A DNA stretch of 41,225 nucleotides from a virus, in the IMG/VR virus record IMGVR_UViG_3300046512_000098, positions 1 through 41,225 of that record; one strand, written 5' to 3'. The translations under genes and the position numbers were made by a program. The notes under the pieces are model-generated. The model saw only the letters and a list, made by a program, of their open reading frames with translations, did not search any database and was not told where the DNA came from. Shown one piece after another: positions 30,831-37,989 of this stretch (the first letter of the stretch is position 1; every line of letters starts with the position of its first letter).

Positions 30831-31430
30831 TTAGCTGGCGAGTTCCACAAGAGGCACGGGTATCTCTACATTCACCATGCCATTTAGGGTTTCGATGATG
30901 GCCTTGATGGTGTTCCTGCCTGTGGCGTCAACGACACGGCCTCTCCTGCCACCGAACATGCCGTAGGTCGAATCGATGGCGATCGGGGCTCCGGCAGGGT
31001 ACATGACGCGCAGACGGCTTTGCGGGATATGTTCCTTTCGCTCCTCCTTTTCTTCGTCTCTGATCCTCTTCCTGATCTTTGCTTCCTCGTAATCCTTGTC
31101 GAACTTGGCTTCCTGCTGCTTGATGAGGTCAATAATTGCATCTCGAAACGGGATAGGGGTGCCTTTCGTCCCGAGGATTCCGGCTACATAATCGCACCCC
31201 TCAAGCTTGGTCCAGTAGCAAGGGCCGACAACAAAAGCATAGCCTGGGATAAGCGGAAACCATCTGTCGATCGGCTTCTTCGTGCGGTGGTGAATGAGCA
31301 TTCGGCGTTCAAGAGGCATATAGACCTCGAAGCCCTCCCGTTGCAGGGAAAGCTCGATGTTGGTGATACGCGGGTCTTTTTTTGAAGGTCGCTGGGCGTT
31401 CGGCTTCAGGCGGATTGCATACCAGTTCAT
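30831..31430 (-). CDS. NusG-family transcription antitermination protein, 199 aa
   Basis: I take ATG 31430; GTG codons at 31436 and 31439 are alternatives. The N-terminal NGN domain is clear: NWYAIRLKPNAQRPSKKDPR, NIELSLQREGFEVYMPLERR, then DRWFPLIPGYAFVVGP. A long charged insert (about residues 100-135: IKQQEAKFDKDYEEAKIRKR) precedes a KOW-like end (GAPIAIDSTYGMFGGRRGRV). NusG paralogues such as RfaH bind RNA polymerase and suppress termination in chosen operons. As the last early gene, just before the late promoter and leader, it is the likely late-gene activator. Confidence 0.85.
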   Translation of the reverse strand: MNWYAIRLKPNAQRPSKKDPRITNIELSLQREGFEVYMPLERRMLIHHRTKKPIDRWFPLIPGYAFVVGPCYWTKLEGCDYVAGILGTKGTPIPFRDAIIDLIKQQEAKFDKDYEEAKIRKRIRDEEKEERKEHIPQSRLRVMYPAGAPIAIDSTYGMFGGRRGRVVDATGRNTIKAIIETLNGMVNVEIPVPLVELAS

Positions 31431-31432
31431 TG

Positions 31433-31987
31433 TCACCACCCTCGCTTGAAGTGCTTCTCAGTCCACATAAGGGCTTCTTCGACACGTTCGATGGCGATGT
31501 CTCTGTCCCTAGTCTTAACGCCGGCGACACGGAGCTTTGCGATGAGATGGATACCCATGCTATTGATCTCCTCCAGCAGTCGGCCCCGGCTGTTGCCATT
31601 GACTGCCTCATAAGGAAGGGCTTTGGGTGCTGGGCCGAAAGGCTCCGCCAACATCTGGACGTAGCTTCCCGGTATTGTGGCCGGCTTCTGCTCCTCGTGA
31701 TTAACAGCCTTAATTGCAGGTTTTACGCTCTTCTGCCTATCCCATGCGATAAGTTCCGCTTCATCGAAAAGCCTGCGCCTGCCAATGACGAGAGGGCTCG
31801 GGAACCCCATATCCTCCTGTCTCATCCATCTCCACAAAGTCATTTCAGATATTTTGTACCGGTCTTTAACCTGCGTCGCCGTGAGATACGTCTTGTTTGC
31901 CAACCTCTTGCTCGCTCCATCTTGGATGTTGCGCATCAGCCCGTCGATGACTCCTTCAAGTTCCTGGGTGTCTGCCGCCTTTGCCAT
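31433..31987 (-). CDS. AlpA-like HTH DNA-binding protein, 184 aa
   Basis: Residues about 33-85 are a winged HTH of the AlpA/HTH_17 type: YLTATQVKDRYKISEMTLWR then SPLVIGRRRLFDEAELIAWD. The C-terminal half (about 120-184) is helical, ending EEALMWTEKHFKRGW. It sits between the DnaA-like and NusG-like genes, 2 nt before the latter. Probably a phage transcription regulator or small-terminase-like DNA binder; target unknown. Confidence 0.75.
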   Translation of the reverse strand: MAKAADTQELEGVIDGLMRNIQDGASKRLANKTYLTATQVKDRYKISEMTLWRWMRQEDMGFPSPLVIGRRRLFDEAELIAWDRQKSVKPAIKAVNHEEQKPATIPGSYVQMLAEPFGPAPKALPYEAVNGNSRGRLLEEINSMGIHLIAKLRVAGVKTRDRDIAIERVEEALMWTEKHFKRGW

Positions 31988-32013
31988 TCTATGCCTCGTT
32001 ATTGTGATGCCGA

Positions 32014-32616
32014 CTACGATGCTGTTTTCTTTATGGAATTTAAAATTGTGGTGTGATCACGCCCACCGAAGATGCGGCCGATAACCACTGAGGACAGGTC
32101 TTTCCGCTCGTCAAAAACAGCGCGGACGCAAGCATGCCGGGGTGCAACAAGCGATCTTGTTCTGCGAATACCGCGGATATCATCCCACGTGACGCCGGGC
32201 CAATCGCGGAGAACATCCTTGACGATCAGTTCGACACTGCGGCGGCGGTCTCCTTCTTCTGGGAAGTCGCCCTCAAGCGGGATTTTCAAAAGATCGGCTT
32301 GCGCCAGTATCCGTGCCCTAGCGTCACTCAGATCAAGCTCCAGCTTCTCGGCGCGATCTTCTGCTTTGCGAAGCTGCTTGGCGATGTCGACATAGGTACG
32401 GTTGACCTGTTCAGCCGCCTTAAGCGCGCTGCTCAGATGCTTAATCCGCGTCTCAAGCGCGCTTATTGCTGAGCCGGTGACGGCGTTGATGTCAATTGCC
32501 GCGTCTTTCTCGGTCGCCTTCCCGCTTGCATTGCCGTCGGCGCCCATAAGGCGCTTGCGGATGCCCGTGTAATGGTGCCCTAAGCGGTTCGCTAAATCTG
32601 GCTGGTGGACTGTCAT
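32014..32616 (-). CDS. Stand-alone DnaA domain IV protein with coiled coil, 200 aa
   Basis: Residues about 125-200 are a complete DnaA C-terminal DNA-binding domain: WDDIRGIRRTRSLVAPRHAC, then LSSVVIGRIFGGRDHTTILN. The RDHTT signature and the basic-loop Arg residues that contact the DnaA box in E. coli DnaA are kept. The AAA+ ATPase and domain I are absent. Residues 50-110 form a coiled coil (likely dimerisation), and residues 1-25 resemble a small HTH (LANRLGHHYTGIRKRLM). It should bind TTATNCACA-type sites but cannot hydrolyse ATP. Role inferred: origin factor or regulator. Confidence 0.88.
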   Translation of the reverse strand: MTVHQPDLANRLGHHYTGIRKRLMGADGNASGKATEKDAAIDINAVTGSAISALETRIKHLSSALKAAEQVNRTYVDIAKQLRKAEDRAEKLELDLSDARARILAQADLLKIPLEGDFPEEGDRRRSVELIVKDVLRDWPGVTWDDIRGIRRTRSLVAPRHACVRAVFDERKDLSSVVIGRIFGGRDHTTILNSIKKTAS

Positions 32617-32638
32617 GGCTTACTCGCCTCATCACTGG

Positions 32639-32866
32639 TTACTGTGGCATGCCGCGGCGAAGAGCTTTTTCCAAGTCTCCGTCTTCCGGCCAGTCGATTG
32701 CGTAGGCCCTCCCCGTCAGAACGAGAAAGGCGGGCTTCAGTCTTTCGAAGAAGTTTGCGGGGTAAGGTGAAGGAACCGCCCTCACCCACTTGCCGGGGTG
32801 CAGTTGGCGCTCGACGCCAAACTGGCCGATCATGTCGGCAAGCCTATACATTCCCCACGCTGTCAT
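32639..32866 (-). CDS. Hypothetical protein, 75 aa
   Basis: Start at ATG 32866, overlapping the previous gene's stop (ATGA). Product MTAWGMYRLADMIGQFGVER..., with a C-terminal segment AFLVLTGRAYAIDWPEDGDL. Soluble, with no recognised motif. Lies in the leftward early operon. Confidence 0.65.
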   Translation of the reverse strand: MTAWGMYRLADMIGQFGVERQLHPGKWVRAVPSPYPANFFERLKPAFLVLTGRAYAIDWPEDGDLEKALRRGMPQ

Positions 32867-33051
32867 TCTGCCGCTATCCTTTCCTGTCTCGGGGCGTAGA
32901 CGCTTTGGATCGCGTAGAAATACCGAGCCTTCGCCGGCCACTTCCGCTGCTTGCATCCCGATACCCACGCTTCCTGATTGATGTTCTCCGCTACGAGATG
33001 GAGGTATTCCTTCTCGACGATCTGGAGTTGGCGTAAGGCTTGGTCGATCAT
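32863..33051 (-). CDS. Hypothetical protein, 62 aa
   Basis: Linked by ATGA overlaps on both sides. Product MIDQALRQLQIVEKEYLHLV... with a basic, aromatic centre (CKQRKWPAKARYFYAI). Function unknown. Confidence 0.6.
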   Translation of the reverse strand: MIDQALRQLQIVEKEYLHLVAENINQEAWVSGCKQRKWPAKARYFYAIQSVYAPRQERIAAE

Positions 33052-33245
33052 GGCGCGTCAGCGTCCCGAACCTTGCCGATCAGCTCGAACTCGGCGACGC
33101 CTTCAGGAAGATCCACCTGAAGCATTGCCTGCTCGATCGCCTGATCTTCCAGTTGCAACTCGCCGTCATCTTCGAAGGCGATCGTGAAGGTGATCCTGAT
33201 ATCAGCGTATTTCTTAGCCTTGCGGCTTTTCGGTCTCTTGCTCAT
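33048..33245 (-). CDS. Hypothetical protein, 65 aa, basic then acidic
   Basis: The N-terminus is strongly basic (MSKRPKSRKAKKYADIRITF) and the remainder acidic (AFEDDGELQLEDQAIEQAML). ATGA overlaps join it to its neighbours. Function unknown. Confidence 0.6.
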   Translation of the reverse strand: MSKRPKSRKAKKYADIRITFTIAFEDDGELQLEDQAIEQAMLQVDLPEGVAEFELIGKVRDADAP

Positions 33246-33640
33246 GACGGCGCCCTCATCCCTGCCGCCACCTCACGTAGCCGAGCTGCCATCTCTGCGC
33301 GGCGCTCTGGGCTTTCCTGCTGTTGAGGCTTTAGCTCGACGACGTTGGCGGCCTGCTGGCGCTGCTCGACACGCTGCTGAAGGGCGCGCTCGGCCTCGGC
33401 CATGTCTTCATAGGCGCCGCGGTTCAGCCAGGTTGCCGAGAGCGGCACAAATTCCTTGTCGCGCTCCTTCATGGTGCGGAAGAAGTATCGAGCTCCGTCT
33501 ATGATGTCCTGCGGGCAAGCACCGGCTTTGATGTGTCTGGCGAACGCTTCTCGAGCGAGGCCACGGCCATCGGTGTGACGGGCATGCGGACGCCATACCT
33601 GTTCCCAGAATTCCTTGAAGCCTTCGGGCTCTTCTCTCAT
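33242..33640 (-). CDS. Primosome/replication-accessory-like protein, 132 aa
   Basis: I use ATG 33640 (MREEPEGFKEFWEQVWRPHA). The segment GLAREAFARHIKAGACPQDI, IDGARYFFRTMKERDKEF, VPLSATWLNRG is the pattern found at the C-terminus of many phage replication initiators and primosomal proteins (FWxxYP...GAR...FxPxxxTWLN). The C-terminus is a Gln/Glu-rich coiled coil. Here that domain stands alone. It may help load host helicase; inferred. Confidence 0.65.
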   Translation of the reverse strand: MREEPEGFKEFWEQVWRPHARHTDGRGLAREAFARHIKAGACPQDIIDGARYFFRTMKERDKEFVPLSATWLNRGAYEDMAEAERALQQRVEQRQQAANVVELKPQQQESPERRAEMAARLREVAAGMRAPS

Positions 33641-34158
33641 GCTGCGACCGCCTCTCTTGCAAAGAACCGCGGGCCGCCGACATGCTGGATGTGGAAGCGA
33701 TGCCACGCGGCGTTGTCTTTTCCGGTGAATGCCGAGTCTTCAATCCACTTCACCCGGCCGACGCTGACGATATGGCTGCACTGGTCGATGAAGGGGATGG
33801 CTTGACGGGTATGCAGCCAATCAGCATCGAATAAGAGCCAAGTAGGCGCGATCGACTGGAACCGCAGGATCATGGGGTGAAGGAGTTCTCGGGTCCAAGG
33901 TGGGTTGGTGATGATGGCATCGAATTTGACGTGATCGAGCGCTATGCTGGTGAGCGCGTCAAAACCTGTCTCGATATCTCCGGAGAATGAACAGGAAAGG
34001 CCATTACGCTCCAGCTCGGCTAGAAGCTTGCCCTCTCCGACGCATGGCTCTGCAAACGTCCTGATGCCGCGAAGATGCGGGATGAGCGGCCACACTGCAG
34101 ACGGTGGAGTCTGATAGGCGTCATTCTTGCGTCGTTCGAAATCGCTACGCTTTCCCAT
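33637..34158 (-). CDS. DNA adenine-type methyltransferase, 173 aa
   Basis: Class I SAM-binding motif FAEPCVGEGKLL (residues 35-46), acidic D61 in SGDIETG, and the catalytic NPPW at 85-88 in FDAIITNPPWTRELLHPM. NPPW marks N6-adenine (or N4-cytosine) amino-methyltransferases. No partner restriction gene is present, so it probably protects phage DNA from host enzymes or adjusts host methylation-sensitive control. The product is short and lacks an obvious separate target-recognition domain. Confidence 0.85.
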   Translation of the reverse strand: MGKRSDFERRKNDAYQTPPSAVWPLIPHLRGIRTFAEPCVGEGKLLAELERNGLSCSFSGDIETGFDALTSIALDHVKFDAIITNPPWTRELLHPMILRFQSIAPTWLLFDADWLHTRQAIPFIDQCSHIVSVGRVKWIEDSAFTGKDNAAWHRFHIQHVGGPRFFAREAVAA

Positions 34159-34514
34159 TATTCAGCCCACTCCAGCTCGACCTTGATCATGCCGGCGCGC
34201 TCAACAGGGCCTCGCGGCGCAATGGTGATTTCAAACTTGCTGTCATCGATGCCGATCGCCGCGGCAATGCCGTCCTGGTATGCCTTGCAGCTCGAAAGGA
34301 TGTTGTCGGCATCACGAGCGCGTCGGTCAGGCGGGAAGAACGAGTATTTGACGGAAAGGCTATCGGCATCGATCTTGCCAATGCCGGCTTCCAACGTCGT
34401 GTAGTAGGCCGTGCGCTTCGCTGCCTTCTTGGCGCGGGCGAGAGATGACCAATGCACGCGAGCGTTCGGCGACAGGCGTTTATCTGGCCATGGAAGGAAT
34501 ATCTCGGCCATCAT
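34158..34514 (-). CDS. rusA: RusA-family Holliday junction resolvase
   Basis: 118 residues, normal for RusA. The N-terminus FLPWPDKRLSPNARVHWSSL is followed by the active-site region RRARDADNILSSCKAYQDGI (Asp68, Asp70, Lys77, Asp81) and GIDDSKFEITI with Asp90/91. Acts as a dimer that cuts four-way junctions, resolving recombination or replication intermediates before packaging. ATG 34514 overlaps the preceding stop; ATG 34511 is an alternative. Confidence 0.9.
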   Translation of the reverse strand: MMAEIFLPWPDKRLSPNARVHWSSLARAKKAAKRTAYYTTLEAGIGKIDADSLSVKYSFFPPDRRARDADNILSSCKAYQDGIAAAIGIDDSKFEITIAPRGPVERAGMIKVELEWAE

Positions 34515-34726
34515 GTCCCTGCCCTCGCCTCACGCATTTCCTGGCGGATGCGGCGGTGACGTTCGCGCTGATAAAGACGGCGGCGCTCGTCCTTACCTGC
34601 CTTGTTGTATTCTTTCTCCCGAGCCGCATGGAGGACTGAATAGATCGTAGCTTCGGAACAGCAGAAGAAATCGGCTATGTCCTGCGTATCCATACCGGAG
34701 CGGAAGAGTGTGAGGGGATCGGTCAT
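34511..34726 (-). CDS. Small HTH-like protein, 71 aa
   Basis: ATG 34726 overlaps the upstream stop. The segment MDTQDIADFFCCSEATIYSV is a short helix-turn-helix (AraC/resolvase-like), followed by a very basic tail (DERRRLYQRERHRRIRQEMR). Probably a DNA-binding accessory protein in the early operon. Confidence 0.6.
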   Translation of the reverse strand: MTDPLTLFRSGMDTQDIADFFCCSEATIYSVLHAAREKEYNKAGKDERRRLYQRERHRRIRQEMREARAGT

Positions 34727-34920
34727 GCTGCACCTCGCCGCCGCTGCGCAGCGTTTTCGTAGTCGTCTCGGATCTCCTTCAGGATCACCAAGCGCGCCTC
34801 TTTCAGATCTATCTCGTGATGCGGCCGCATCTTGGGGCCGGCTCCGAACGTTGCGAGCCATGCGCGGGTGTTGTCGATGATGACCTGAATGGCATCACGC
34901 TTTTCTTCGAGGCTAGACAT
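34723..34920 (-). CDS. Hypothetical protein, 65 aa
   Basis: Starts at ATG 34920 (MSSLEEKRDAIQVIIDNTRA), overlapping the upstream gene by 8 nt. Predominantly helical and charged (EIDLKEARLVILKEIRDDYE). Function unknown. Confidence 0.6.
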   Translation of the reverse strand: MSSLEEKRDAIQVIIDNTRAWLATFGAGPKMRPHHEIDLKEARLVILKEIRDDYENAAQRRRGAA

Positions 34921-35230
34921 GTTGCGGAGCCTCGTATTTTTCTCGGAAGGAATCGAATACGGGCCGATCGACCGCCTCGAATGTCTGCGGCGTGTCGTCG
35001 AAAAGGCCATCGGCAGACGAAGTGCAAAGCCCGTTCTCGATCAGGAAGCGGCCAACACCAGTTGGGAACTTCACGTTGTCGCGCACGGTGAAATAGATGT
35101 AGTTCCCGCCGATACGCTGCGCCTCTTCACTCTGCGAGAACTGCCGGCAGAGAAGGCGGCCGCTTTTATGCAGGCGCTGGAACGCAACGATGATATTCTT
35201 GTTGAGCTTCCGTCTCTTCGGCTTCGTCAT
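34913..35230 (-). CDS. Hypothetical protein, 105 aa
   Basis: Begins MTKPKRRKLNKNIIVAFQRL; the middle RIGGNYIYFTVRDNVKFPTG looks beta-rich. Coupled to the GIY-YIG-like gene upstream by an ATGA overlap. It may be a small DNA-binding protein given its basic start. Function unknown. Confidence 0.65.
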   Translation of the reverse strand: MTKPKRRKLNKNIIVAFQRLHKSGRLLCRQFSQSEEAQRIGGNYIYFTVRDNVKFPTGVGRFLIENGLCTSSADGLFDDTPQTFEAVDRPVFDSFREKYEAPQHV

Positions 35231-35793
35231 TCGGATTTCTCCTTGATCTCGGGGCGGATCCCCTGGATGACCGAAATAAGGTCACGGATCACCCAAAGCT
35301 GGATGTTCGTGGACTCTCTGGCCTGGATTGATTTCAGCTTGCGAAGCGTCCATGCGGGATTGAGCGCCTTCAGTTTTGGGAAAAGGCGATGCTCCATCAC
35401 GGTCGAGCGTGTTTCACCCGGAGCGATCGGCCCGAGAGCCACCGCCATCAGTTCGCCGGCGATGCGCAGATCTTCGATAGCAGCCTCATTCACAAAGCTG
35501 CCGTCATTGTCAGCCGATATAGGCTTCGTCGGCGCCGAAACGCTCTTAACGTCGTTGATTAGCGCAAGAACCTCGTCGGTCGGCTTAAACCATTCCCCGA
35601 AATAGCGGCTGGCTTCCAGCTTCGAATGAATGAGACGCTCCGTCTCCTTGCCGCCGTCGATGGTTGCAATGACCTTCACCGGCATGGCGCAGTTGGTTTG
35701 GATCGCCGTGGCCCGCTTCGAAACATTGTCGGAATAGCCGATCTTAATCAGGCCATCCTGCGAGTCCTGCTGCTGAACGAAGTAAACCGTCAT
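35227..35793 (-). CDS. T5orf172/GIY-YIG-like protein, 188 aa
   Basis: Residues 1-80 match the T5orf172 (MUG113) branch of GIY-YIG proteins: VYFVQQQDSQDGLIKIGYSD, KRATAIQTNCAMP, and ETERLIHSKLEASRYFGEWF. The C-terminal part (about 100-188) contains ATRSTVMEH-like and TLRKLKSIQ helical stretches without a known domain. A paralogue with the same N-terminus lies at 38240. Nuclease activity is plausible but unproven for this branch. Confidence 0.8.
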   Translation of the reverse strand: MTVYFVQQQDSQDGLIKIGYSDNVSKRATAIQTNCAMPVKVIATIDGGKETERLIHSKLEASRYFGEWFKPTDEVLALINDVKSVSAPTKPISADNDGSFVNEAAIEDLRIAGELMAVALGPIAPGETRSTVMEHRLFPKLKALNPAWTLRKLKSIQARESTNIQLWVIRDLISVIQGIRPEIKEKSE

Positions 35794-35805
35794 TCACCGT
35801 CCTCC

Positions 35806-36156
35806 TTAAGCTCGGGTGCTATGCGATAAGCCCAGCGCCGAGACGACCGCAGTAACCACCGCGCGAATGAGATGCGTATTCTCGCCGCCAAGGATAGCCG
35901 TGGCTCGTTCGATTGCTTCGTCATGTTTGCGCATCTCCTCTCGTGCAAATTGCAAGCCGCTTACCGCCTCGACACGGAAAAGCTCTTTTGGATCCAATCT
36001 CATTCGGGGCTCCGCATACCAAGTGTCCTTGGTTCTGGAGATCGACCACCCAAGATCGCGAGCTGCCTTGGTGATGCGCTCCTTCACGCTGCCGACATGA
36101 CGTGGCGCGATGTGCTCTTTAAGCGCAAACTGGCAAAAGGACTCGACTGTAGACAT
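35806..36156 (-). CDS. Conserved hypothetical phage protein, 116 aa
   Basis: I choose ATG 36156 (GGAG 9 nt upstream); ATG 36207 would add 17 Arg/Glu-rich residues. The core VGSVKERITKAARDLGWSIS, RTKDTWYAEPRMRL is an HTH-like segment seen in small rhizobial phage proteins, followed by a helical end. Possibly a DNA-binding regulator. The upstream 77 nt separate it from a divergent plus-strand gene. Confidence 0.65.
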   Translation of the reverse strand: MSTVESFCQFALKEHIAPRHVGSVKERITKAARDLGWSISRTKDTWYAEPRMRLDPKELFRVEAVSGLQFAREEMRKHDEAIERATAILGGENTHLIRAVVTAVVSALGLSHSTRA

Positions 36157-36233
36157 TTCGGACTTCTCCGATCGTTGTTCCGACACTTCCAATCTCCTTC
36201 GGTGCATCTTCATCTCGTTCCAAGGAGAGACAG

Positions 36234-36530
36234 ATGCACACGAAGCATTCTGAGAGAGACGAAGGGGCCGCTGCCTTTCATGCGGAGGGCGAGTTAGCCC
36301 CTTCGTCTCAGTCCGCCGCATCGGCGGGTACCGTTATTCAATTTCCAAATTCCAGCGCCATAACCGCCGCCGCCCTCCTGGCTCTGGAAGATGCGATGGA
36401 GCCCGATACGTTCGAGAGTCTGGGCTCCATCGCAGTACGCATCGTGGCAGATTGGAAGCTGCCGAGAATAAGCTGCAGGTCGGCGGCTTGGGAGGAGGCC
36501 ATCGCCGACCTGCTACCGTCACGGCCCTGA
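36234..36530 (+). CDS. Divergent plus-strand gene in the leftward early block, 98 aa
   Basis: AAGGAG (36222-36227) lies 6 nt before ATG 36234. The product starts MHTKHSERDEGAAAFHAEGE, has a Thr/Ser/Ala-rich middle (TVIQFPNSSAITAAALLALE) and a helical end (DWKLPRISCRSAAWEEAIAD). It opposes all neighbours, and its 3' end overlaps the gene at 36519 by 12 nt. Likely expressed on its own, perhaps in lysogeny. Function unknown. Confidence 0.6.
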   Translation: MHTKHSERDEGAAAFHAEGELAPSSQSAASAGTVIQFPNSSAITAAALLALEDAMEPDTFESLGSIAVRIVADWKLPRISCRSAAWEEAIADLLPSRP

Positions 36531-36818
36531 AGGGGAGGAAGGCGCGTGCGGGTCTGAAAGATTGTCGAGGTATTGGCGTCCAGCAGGCGTAAGGCCATAT
36601 CCGGAACCCGCTACTTCACCGTCTTCGGTCCAAAGCCCTTTGCCGAACTCCAAAAGTCCTTTTCTGGCTATGGAGCGAACAGAACGGCGGATGCGATGAA
36701 GCTCAACTCCACTCCGGCTCGCCGTGGCGCTGAAGGAAAGATACCCGAAGTCCTCTTGAGTTCCTTCCCAGGCTTTGAATACCTTGGCTTCAGTCGCGGA
36801 AAGGCTGATATCGCCCAT
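36519..36818 (-). CDS. Winged-helix-like regulator, 99 aa
   Basis: ATG 36818 overlaps the previous stop (TGATG), with GGAGG at good spacing. LSATEAKVFKAWEGTQEDFG, SGVELHRIRRSVRSIARKGL, FGKGLWTEDGE, LTPAGRQYLD is the order of a small winged HTH (MarR/PadR-like) domain. Probably a DNA-binding protein; target unknown. Confidence 0.65.
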   Translation of the reverse strand: MGDISLSATEAKVFKAWEGTQEDFGYLSFSATASRSGVELHRIRRSVRSIARKGLLEFGKGLWTEDGEVAGSGYGLTPAGRQYLDNLSDPHAPSSPSGP

Positions 36819-37066
36819 CACATGCCCTCCAGTTCTGATACATGCGCGCGGCAGACATCGATTGCCGCCTGAGCCTTTGCGAGGAACCTTCGATCGTCTA
36901 CGTGCCGGTAGCTGTCGTCGATATCCTCGAAGAGATGCTCTTCACCGTCTGAATAGGTGAGCGTGTATTCGGATATGCCATCGACAAGCTTGGTCAGGCG
37001 AAGGTTGTAGCCAACGTCTGCTGCCTGGATGGCTTCGGCGACTTTCTGGAGGAGACCGGTGGTCAT
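36818..37066 (-). CDS. Hypothetical protein, 82 aa
   Basis: MTTGLLQKVAEAIQAADVGY..., with the acidic LTYSDGEEHLFEDIDDSYRH. Overlaps its upstream neighbour's stop (ATGA). Soluble; function unknown. Confidence 0.6.
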   Translation of the reverse strand: MTTGLLQKVAEAIQAADVGYNLRLTKLVDGISEYTLTYSDGEEHLFEDIDDSYRHVDDRRFLAKAQAAIDVCRAHVSELEGM

Positions 37067-37188
37067 TGACGGTCCTTCCTCTGCAAAGCCGGATATCTGC
37101 GACGATTGGCCTTGGGGGCTTGGCCGAGGAGAAGAGCAAGCGGGGTCGTGAGAAGGAAATATGCTACGATGCCGGTGAAGATGGTCAT
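37063..37188 (-). CDS. Small membrane peptide, 41 aa
   Basis: MTIFTGIVAYFLLTTPLALL, then LGQAPKANRRRYPALQRKDR, gives one membrane helix and a basic tail. ATGA overlaps at both ends fix its place in the operon. Function unknown. Confidence 0.6.
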   Translation of the reverse strand: MTIFTGIVAYFLLTTPLALLLGQAPKANRRRYPALQRKDRQ

Positions 37189-37370
37189 GCCTCTTCCTCC
37201 TCGCCTACCCGCTGTCGAAGGACCTTCAGAAGCCTAGGGATTTCGTCATTGGTGATGAATACAACGTCAGTCCTGCCGCCCTGGCCGGTGATCGACCACT
37301 CAGGCGATTGACACGGCTGGGATAGCTCTATGCCGTCTTCAGTGGATTGGATCTTAATGGGAGTGGTCAC
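37185..37370 (-). CDS. Hypothetical protein, 61 aa, GTG start
   Basis: GTG 37370 overlaps the upstream TGA (GTGA). Product MTTPIKIQSTEDGIELSQPC..., with RTDVVFITNDEIPRLLKVLR and an acidic tail. Function unknown. Confidence 0.55.
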   Translation of the reverse strand: MTTPIKIQSTEDGIELSQPCQSPEWSITGQGGRTDVVFITNDEIPRLLKVLRQRVGEEEEA

Positions 37371-37624
37371 GCTGCACCGCCTTCTTCTTCGCACCAGCGA
37401 AGCATGTTTTCGAATTTCTCCGAGGGGGTCAGATGGCGGCCGCGCCGTATCGTTCTCGCAGCAATCATCAATGCCATTCTGGTACGTGGGTGCTTGTTGA
37501 AAGCCGGGTCTTCCATCATCTGATCGACAAGCAGGGCACACGCTTCACGAGCGGGGCTTGGGCCCGTACCGGCGTCAAATGCCTCTATCGCTTCGCGGAG
37601 AGCCTTTGCAGTGGAATCGCTCAT
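37367..37624 (-). CDS. Hypothetical protein, 85 aa
   Basis: MSDSTAKALREAIEAFDAGT..., helical, with MALMIAARTIRRGRHLTPSE. Coupled on both sides by 4-nt overlaps. Function unknown. Confidence 0.6.
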   Translation of the reverse strand: MSDSTAKALREAIEAFDAGTGPSPAREACALLVDQMMEDPAFNKHPRTRMALMIAARTIRRGRHLTPSEKFENMLRWCEEEGGAA

Positions 37625-37989
37625 TCGACTGGCTCCGGAAGAAGGGCGTTGAAGGGGTTGGGAAGGCGCATCCCGAGTTGGAACCCAGGTAGGATTTCTT
37701 GGGCGATTGCCAGACGAACGCCATTGGCGCCAACCTCTAGATCGTTCCCATCAGCAAGAGACGCCTGAAAATCGAACTGCGCGGCGTTGCCTTCTGCAAT
37801 CTTGGCGCAGCGCTCACGCTCAGCGAGGATCGCTTTGGCTATGGCAAGCTCAACATCGAACTTGAACGGAGGCCGAGGAGGCATCGCCTCAACAGCTTCT
37901 GAAGCCGAATTGAGTATGTCAGACGGAAAGTCTGATATGCCGTTCGCGTCGAGGCGCTGCTCTTGTGTTGCTTTGTCCCAGTATGTCAT
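37621..37989 (-). CDS. Conserved hypothetical protein with AERERC motif, 122 aa
   Basis: Residues about 45-70 (ELAIAKAILAERERCAKIAE) match the central motif of the plus-strand protein at 340-822. The N-terminus MTYWDKATQEQRLDANGISD is distinct. No membrane or catalytic features. The shared module on both early operons suggests a common small fold mixed with different ends. Confidence 0.7.
   Translation of the reverse strand: MTYWDKATQEQRLDANGISDFPSDILNSASEAVEAMPPRPPFKFDVELAIAKAILAERERCAKIAEGNAAQFDFQASLADGNDLEVGANGVRLAIAQEILPGFQLGMRLPNPFNALLPEPVE

Noticed and set aside
30559-30898. Frames in the late leader (30559-30777 minus, 30620-30898 plus)
   Set aside because: Neither has a good ribosome site or a protein-like sequence, and the plus frame runs into the NusG-like gene. 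The region is better explained as promoter and structured leader.
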